Of a stretch of 64,000 bases of DNA, positions 56,627 through 64,000 are shown piece after piece. Source of the DNA: Erpobdella octoculata. Its lineage: Eukaryota > Annelida > Clitellata > Hirudinida > Erpobdellidae. The position numbers were made by a program, and so were the translations under genes. The stretch spans positions 30,640,675 through 30,704,674 of the forward strand of contig OZ022244.1 in the NCBI GenBank assembly GCA_963978895.1, read 5' to 3'. Below the pieces are notes generated by a model, which saw only the letters and a program-made list of their open reading frames with translations, was not told the DNA's origin and ran no database searches. Each line of letters begins with the position of its first letter. Position 1 is the stretch's first letter.

Positions 56627-57278
56627 AGTTGAGGGGCAGGGTTACCTACTTAACCTGCATATCTACATCTGCAAGAGTTCGTGGTTGGTCGTTTCCTGAC
56701 TGGAGATCGTTATGAATGATAATTTTGTTTATGAATACTTTCATTTTGAGTGTTCTAGTTAGATTTTAAGTACCTTATAATCTCTTACAATAATAACACA
56801 ACATATATATATATAATTTAAAACAAACGTTCAAGATAGATCCAGTTGAAATCTAATTCAGTTCTCAATTTCAAAGCTTCAAAGCTGGATGAAGGAATTT
56901 GAAACCTGATCCGATGCGGACTCCAGCAGTGTGTTGGTTCTGCCGGCAGGGGTCAGCAATTATCAACGCTTACGAACGTGCTAATAACAGCTCGTCTTTA
57001 ATTTGAGCTGACCAGCTCAGCTCAGCCAATAATCAGTTTAAAAAAATAATGTTAACTGTTAACTCAGATAAAGGTTTTCCGTTAGAATATGAAAAGAAAC
57101 AAGGTGAGTGAAGATGATCCCGTTATATTCCAATACTCCAAAAATGTTAATGCTAATGTCGAGCTTCCGCAAATAACCAGCCGACTCACGCCTGTTTAGT
57201 AATACTACTACCTCCTAGTAAGTAGCACGCAGTGAAGTTTCAAAGACAGCTAAGCCAGCTAGAACAATCACACAACAG
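56627..57278. other. Upstream flank of the WW-PH gene
   Basis: A short (AT)n at 56801-56813; otherwise unique. A donor-like ACAACAG|GTGAGC at 57279 suggests that a 5'UTR exon ends here. Confidence 0.35.
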
Positions 57279-57478
57279 GTGAGCTCCGTGCTAATCAAGG
57301 TGTTAATACCTACCCTACGGTTTGTTTACAGAGCTCTGCGGTATTTGGTGCACACGGCAGTGCAACTTAATAGAAACTAGATATTCTTTTCGATCAGAAA
57401 TAGCGACGGTTTGATGTTTACTTTCCGCAAGTGCATAATTAGCTGATCGAATCAGGAATTAATTTCGATTAATTTTAG
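57279..57478 (+). other. Possible 5'UTR intron of the WW-PH gene
   Basis: GTGAGC ... ATTTTAG, 200 bp, directly upstream of the first coding exon. Inferred from splice signals only. Confidence 0.35.
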
Positions 57479-57515
57479 ACAAATTAGCACGATCTATCCA
57501 ATCAGAGGCGTTGAA

Positions 57516-63887
<6,372 letters not shown>

Positions 63888-64000
63888 GTGATTGAGAATT
63901 TTTTTTTTTCCAGTTTATATTGTTTGGAAGATTTTAGTCGAAAAATATTTGATTTGCTACGTTTGATTTATACATTTGAAAATAATTTTGGCATAAAATC

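Overview
This is an AT-rich animal nuclear window, very probably an invertebrate bilaterian and possibly a lophotrochozoan (species not determinable). The signs are GT-AG spliced genes with GC-richer exons, long AT-rich introns, an Ets1/2 transcription factor, a claudin/PMP22-type protein, a Roco (LRR-ROC-COR) protein and a WW-PH protein of the PLEKHA5/7 type. Repeats are extremely dense: GA, AT, GT, GAT/CAT, AGT and TTA microsatellites, several minisatellites, hAT-type DNA transposons and Helitron-like elements. There is no operon organisation, no CRISPR array and no rRNA or tRNA gene that I can support.

Layout. At 0-1.3 kb lies an internal or terminal exon of a C2H2 zinc-finger gene on the minus strand, running off the left edge. 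At 1.3-14 kb there is a repeat-dominated stretch with no gene I can support: a 511-bp hAT-like MITE, minisatellites, two Helitron-like copies and a polypurine domain with a 131-bp tandem repeat. At 14.4-16.2 kb is a three-exon claudin-like gene (plus, 187 aa). At 20.06-31.5 kb is a complete seven-exon Ets1/2 gene (minus, 900 aa) with a Pointed domain, an ETS domain, all introns in phase 1, and a TATA-plus-initiator core promoter just upstream of the start codon. At 33-44.9 kb is intergenic sequence with Helitron-like copies, AT, GA and TCATCG arrays, hAT ends and a 200-bp assembly gap. At 45.0-52.4 kb is a four-exon Roco gene (plus) with a frame break in its first visible exon that a 19-nt GT-AG segment would repair, and a 1.47-kb decayed hAT element in its second intron. 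At 57.5-63.9 kb is the 5' part of a WW-WW-PH gene (plus), which continues beyond the right edge.

The genes are unrelated in pathway: a transcription factor, a junction or tetraspan membrane protein, a signalling GTPase-like scaffold and a phosphoinositide/cytoskeletal adaptor. No functional linkage is implied. Exon junctions below were derived by hand from splice consensus and reading phase. The Ets model closes perfectly in frame over seven exons, which strongly supports it. The most notable observations are the Ets core promoter with a start-stop uORF, the Roco frame break, the Helitron-like family with an expandable 18-bp internal repeat, and the hAT insertions with visible termini and target-site duplications.
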